Part shown: positions 61,182 to 64,000 of the stretch, piece after piece | How the letters are laid out: each line of letters begins with the position of its first letter | How positions within the stretch are numbered: position 1 is the first letter of the stretch | Assembly (NCBI GenBank): GCA_018449595.1 | Contig: JAAVUU010000003.1 | Coordinates: 310,001-374,000, forward strand | Source: Rhizobiales bacterium dw_265 | GTDB taxonomy: Bacteria; Pseudomonadota; Alphaproteobacteria; Micropepsales; Micropepsaceae | DNA length: 64,000 bases | Reading direction: 5' to 3' | Translations under genes and position numbers: made by a program | Notes under the pieces: model-generated | The model's input: the letters and a program-made list of their open reading frames with translations, nothing else | The model's database searches: none | Told to the model about the DNA's origin: nothing

Positions 61182-61400
61182 ATGCGCACCTGGCAGGTCG
61201 AGCGCCGCAAGCGCACACGGCATCTGATCGAACTCGGCGGCCTCGTCGTCAAGGCCGGGATCGTGGACCTGACCGGCGACGACCGCGCCATGATCTACGG
61301 CGCGCTACTCTGGATGGCCGACAAGCTCAAAAGCGAGCAGGCCGAACACGCACGGGCGCTCTGGACCGCGAAGGGAAAGCGGGTGTTCGAGGATGGCTAG
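61182..61400 (+). CDS. traD: Conjugal transfer protein TraD (Ti type)
   Basis: 72 residues from ATG 61182, directly after the traC stop; a GTG at 61116 would extend it by 22 basic residues. RRKRTRHLIELGGLVVKAGI followed by DDRAMIYGALLWMAD is the TraD/TraC_RP4-like hallmark. It is an accessory factor for DNA processing. It ends overlapping the tail of the AbiEii toxin gene. Confidence 0.85.
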   Translation: MRTWQVERRKRTRHLIELGGLVVKAGIVDLTGDDRAMIYGALLWMADKLKSEQAEHARALWTAKGKRVFEDG

Positions 61401-62257
61401 ACTCCAAACCGTTCCCGCATTTCCCCGGCCTTCGCCCATTCGTCGCCGGGTATCAGGTCGATCAGTTCGTTCATCACCCTGACGAAGGTGGCCTTGAGCG
61501 TTTCGTCGTTCAGCGCCTTGGCGCGATCTGTCTGAAGCAGCGGACGCATATCGGTGAAGAAGGTCGGGTTGACGAGTTTCTGGAACATGCGCTGCTGCGC
61601 CTCAGCCCTCGAAATCGCTTGCTCTGCCTTTTCGAGGTAGAGCCGGAAACATTCGACGATCCGGGCCGTGTTCAACCCCTCGAACACAGTGAGCGCGTGA
61701 TCGAGATCGAACAGATCACGGCCCTTGTTGCGTTGAAGCAAAGCCCGCAACTTGGTCGCCAGCATTTCCTCCCGCGAGAAAGTCGGGATCGCGGCCTCGC
61801 CGGCGAACCACGGATTTTCGATGCCGAACGGAATCTCGATGGGCGGATCGTAGGCTTCCCGCTCGCGTGTGTTGATTTCGATCTTGAGCCTTATCGGGCT
61901 CGGCGAATCTCTGTCTTCGGCTTCGACCGTGTATTTGAGCTTGGGTGCAACGGGGCTTTGATCGAAGCGCGGCTTGCCCAGCCACGGATCAAGAATGTCA
62001 TGCAGGCGATCCAATAGCGGTCTGATGGGACCGGCGGTCGTCCGGACAAGGTCGATGTCCTCTGAATAGCGCAGTGGGGCAGGGAAATGCAGCTTGTTGA
62101 GCGCCGTGCCGCCACGGAAGCGCAGTTCGCCGCGCAGGAACGGATCGGAGAAGATGGCGACAAGCGCACGGCTGATGATGAGGTCCTGCTCGACCTGCCG
62201 CTGGCTTGCCCACGGCGCGACGCGGCTCCAGGCGGTGATATAGTCTTGCGGGATCAT
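61397..62257 (-). CDS. AbiEii-type nucleotidyltransferase toxin
   Basis: 286 residues. The AbiEii/AbiGii domain has the nucleotidyltransferase signature FRGGTALNKLHF and YSEDIDLV, then an IRLKIEINTRE strand with the third acidic residue, and later SREEMLATKLRALLQRNKGRDLFDL. Such enzymes are bacteriostatic NTP transferases of type IV toxin-antitoxin systems and can abort phage infection. It is coupled to its antitoxin by a 4-nt overlap. Confidence 0.93.
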   Translation of the reverse strand: MIPQDYITAWSRVAPWASQRQVEQDLIISRALVAIFSDPFLRGELRFRGGTALNKLHFPAPLRYSEDIDLVRTTAGPIRPLLDRLHDILDPWLGKPRFDQSPVAPKLKYTVEAEDRDSPSPIRLKIEINTREREAYDPPIEIPFGIENPWFAGEAAIPTFSREEMLATKLRALLQRNKGRDLFDLDHALTVFEGLNTARIVECFRLYLEKAEQAISRAEAQQRMFQKLVNPTFFTDMRPLLQTDRAKALNDETLKATFVRVMNELIDLIPGDEWAKAGEMRERFGV

Positions 62258-63081
62258 TCGTCGATCTCCGGCGGTCGGCGAACGATCACGCGCCAGCGTT
62301 CATCGCGTTCGGATGACGGCGGCGACAAATCGGGATCGCCCGCCTGTTTGGGATCGAGTTCGACCCACGGAAGCGGGCCACGCGCCGACAACGCCGCGAA
62401 CATCGGCTCCGCTATCTGCGGGTGCCACAGCCTTCCGAGCAGATGCCCAAGGCGCTGCGCGACCGCCTTCTCAAAAGCGCCCGATAGGGAGGCGAGCTTT
62501 TCCGGTTGCAGCCGTTCGGCAAGCTCGGAAAGCACCGTCGCAATGTTGTCCAGGCCCGCGCCGGATTGCGGATAGCGCACCAAGTCGAGCGCCGTCAGTT
62601 CCGGCGAGGACAGCTTCATATAGCCCGATTGCGTCTTGCGATCCTCGATCCCCGCCGACACCGCCACCATGTCCTTGCGGTAGGAAAAGACGATCCGCGT
62701 CCGTCCGGCCTCAATGTCGGGCAGGAGTTTGTCCGTGACGACCTGAAACTCCATGACAGCCTGATGGGAAGCTCCGTGGGCCGCCGCCGCCGTCAGCAGC
62801 CCCACATAGTAGGGCCGCTTCTCATGGCGCATCAGGGCGTCGATGTACCACTCCGGCGGCGGCGCTCCCGTCGCGGAATGCTGGGGCGGCACGACCACGT
62901 AGAAGCCGCGCCGGGGCCGGATAAGCTGGCCGCGCCGCTGCAAGCGCTCGGCGGCGTCGAGGAACGCGCCCCGGCTGACGCCGATCTCCTTCTGCGCTTC
63001 GTCCGCAGAAAAGACTCCCCGGCCCGCAGCAAGCAGGCCGGAAGCGTAGGAGGACAGGGCTGATCGTTCTACTCGGATCAT
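62254..63081 (-). CDS. AbiEi-type antitoxin / repressor
   Basis: 275 residues. An N-terminal winged helix (GRGVFSADEAQKEIGVSRGA, RRGQLIRPRRGFYVVVP) precedes the C-terminal antitoxin domain (KTQSGYMKLSSPELTALDLV, ELAERLQPEKLASL). It represses the operon and counters the toxin. The twin repeats at 63091-63177 are the likely operator. Confidence 0.92.
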   Translation of the reverse strand: MIRVERSALSSYASGLLAAGRGVFSADEAQKEIGVSRGAFLDAAERLQRRGQLIRPRRGFYVVVPPQHSATGAPPPEWYIDALMRHEKRPYYVGLLTAAAAHGASHQAVMEFQVVTDKLLPDIEAGRTRIVFSYRKDMVAVSAGIEDRKTQSGYMKLSSPELTALDLVRYPQSGAGLDNIATVLSELAERLQPEKLASLSGAFEKAVAQRLGHLLGRLWHPQIAEPMFAALSARGPLPWVELDPKQAGDPDLSPPSSERDERWRVIVRRPPEIDE

Positions 63082-63090
63082 ATCTCATTA

Positions 63091-63177
63091 TCCGCTCTTA
63101 GCGCGGAATTTTCAATATGATTCTTATGTGGAGTCATCCTCGAAAATCCGCTCTCAGGGCGGATTTCTCAATATGAT
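63091..63177. promoter_or_regulatory. Twin 31-bp operator repeats of the AbiE operon
   Basis: 63091-63121 and 63147-63177 are direct copies (TCCGCTCT-AG-GCGGA, then TTCTCAATATGAT-like), with a start-to-start distance of 56 bp. Each contains a short dyad CCGCTCT..AG.GCGG. Two such sites match the known AbiEi mode of autoregulation through two repeats. Confidence 0.75.
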
Positions 63178-63322
63178 GCCATAGCGCTTTCTGCGCCAGA
63201 GCCGCATGGAGACGCCTAGCCGTAAGATCGCCTCCGCCTTGAGGCTCAGGTCATCATCTTATTTCCTCGATTTTCTCCAATTTTCTCTTGCGAGCGGCGA
63301 GTAATCGAGTCAGGGTTAGGAT

Positions 63323-64000
63323 ATGGTCGAGAATATTCTGACAATCCGGGAGGTCGCAGACCTCCTCAAGATCAACGAGAAGACGGTCTACAAGCTGGCC
63401 GCCGACGCCAAGATTCCTGGATTCAAAGTCGGCGGATCGTGGCGCTTTGACCGTGTCACCATCACCAAGTGGATCGAAAAGGGATCGGCTACCGCTAATG
63501 ACGGCCCGCAGCCGATGGCGGCGGAGCCGGAAGCGCCGGGCCGCGCAACGCTCGCCTCGGCTTACTATTCCCCGCAGCAGGCGACCTTCTTCGCGCACCG
63601 CCTTACGCTCGAAGGCACAGGCGAAGATGCTCTCGCGCAATCGCTTTCCACTGCCCGCGTGGATATGAACCCGCACCAAGTGGACGCCGCCCTGTTTGCG
63701 ATGGCCTCGCCGTTGTCCAAGGGCGTGCTACTCGCCGATGAAGTCGGCCTTGGCAAGACCATTGAGGCAAGCCTTGTCATCGCCCAGAAGTGGGCGGAAC
63801 GCCGCCGCCGCATCCTGCTGATTGTTCCGGCATCGCTGCGCAAACAGTGGAGCCAGGAGCTTTACGACAAGTTCTCGCTCCCCTCCGTCATTGTCGAACG
63901 CAAGAGCTACATCGACGCGCGCAAGAAGGGCATCGCCAAGCCCTTCGAGCAGGGCGAAAACATCATCATCACGTCCTATGAGTTCGCGGCCCTAAAGGCC
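63323..64000 (+). CDS. Excisionase-type HTH fused to SNF2-like helicase, C-terminus cut by window edge
   Basis: 226 residues visible from ATG 63323 (TTAGGAT upstream). Residues ~1-55 are an HTH_17/excisionase domain (LTIREVADLLKINEKTVYKL, GSWRFDRVTITKWIEKG). After a linker, an SF2/SNF2 helicase begins: VLLADEVGLGKTIEASLVIA is Walker A, and RILLIVPASLRKQWSQEL is motif Ia. SNF2 helicases of this kind are core parts of defence systems such as DISARM and related islands. The fused DNA-binding domain is unusual. Downstream partners lie outside the window. Confidence 0.85.
   Translation, partial: MVENILTIREVADLLKINEKTVYKLAADAKIPGFKVGGSWRFDRVTITKWIEKGSATANDGPQPMAAEPEAPGRATLASAYYSPQQATFFAHRLTLEGTGEDALAQSLSTARVDMNPHQVDAALFAMASPLSKGVLLADEVGLGKTIEASLVIAQKWAERRRRILLIVPASLRKQWSQELYDKFSLPSVIVERKSYIDARKKGIAKPFEQGENIIITSYEFAALKA

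Overview
The window looks like the chromosome of a GC-rich alphaproteobacterium, with two blocks of mobile DNA set into ordinary housekeeping genes. The evidence is a core gene set (ppx/gppA, rlmE, a DUF992 protein, guaB, a GumN-type protein, rsmB, guaA), rhizobial/Ti-type conjugation genes, and a promoter carrying an alphaproteobacterial LexA box (GTTC-N7-GTTC). I cannot name a genus.

Layout. 1-9,850: a detoxification or catabolic block. It holds a thiolase (cut by the left edge) divergent from a TetR regulator, an RND efflux pair, an Old Yellow Enzyme, a tautomerase/monooxygenase fusion and an MFS exporter. Two matching 24-bp operators flank the TetR gene. 10,070-39,300: the backbone of an integrative conjugative element (ICE). 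It has DUF2285 and Xre regulators, a VOC protein, DUF2958, ParB, a TraF-type peptidase, a lytic transglycosylase, an orphan DNA methyltransferase, a Phd/VapC-type module, a DUF932 protein, a MOBP/DUF3363 relaxase, TraG, and trbBCDEJLFGI with a DUF2274 gene. A trimeric autotransporter adhesin is coupled to the end of the trb operon. trbE is split in two by a frameshift. Two genes share a repeated, structured leader with base-pair covariation. 39,455-41,064: a large serine recombinase whose 3' end runs into tRNA-Gln(CTG).

41,065-43,491: a 2.4-kb islet between the intact tRNA-Gln and a 23-bp copy of its 5' end. It carries a sigma70-type promoter with an embedded SOS box, a short possibly leaderless ORF, a Panacea/DUF4065-like protein and a proteasome-like Ntn hydrolase with overlapping reading frames, plus two small genes. 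I consider this the best candidate for an undescribed system: a DNA-damage-inducible antitoxin-like/threonine-protease pair on a tRNA islet.

43,651-55,819: chromosomal core (ppx, rlmE, a two-domain transferase, an anti-sigma-like protein, DUF992, guaB, GumN, Nudix, a membrane protein, rsmB, a TPR protein, guaA). 55,820-64,000: a second island beginning at the 3' end of guaA, a known integration hotspot. It has a tyrosine integrase, AlpA, a TraA relaxase-helicase, TraC/TraD, an AbiEi/AbiEii toxin-antitoxin pair with twin operator repeats, and a protein fusing an excisionase-type HTH to an SNF2-like helicase, cut by the right edge and probably the start of a defence cluster.
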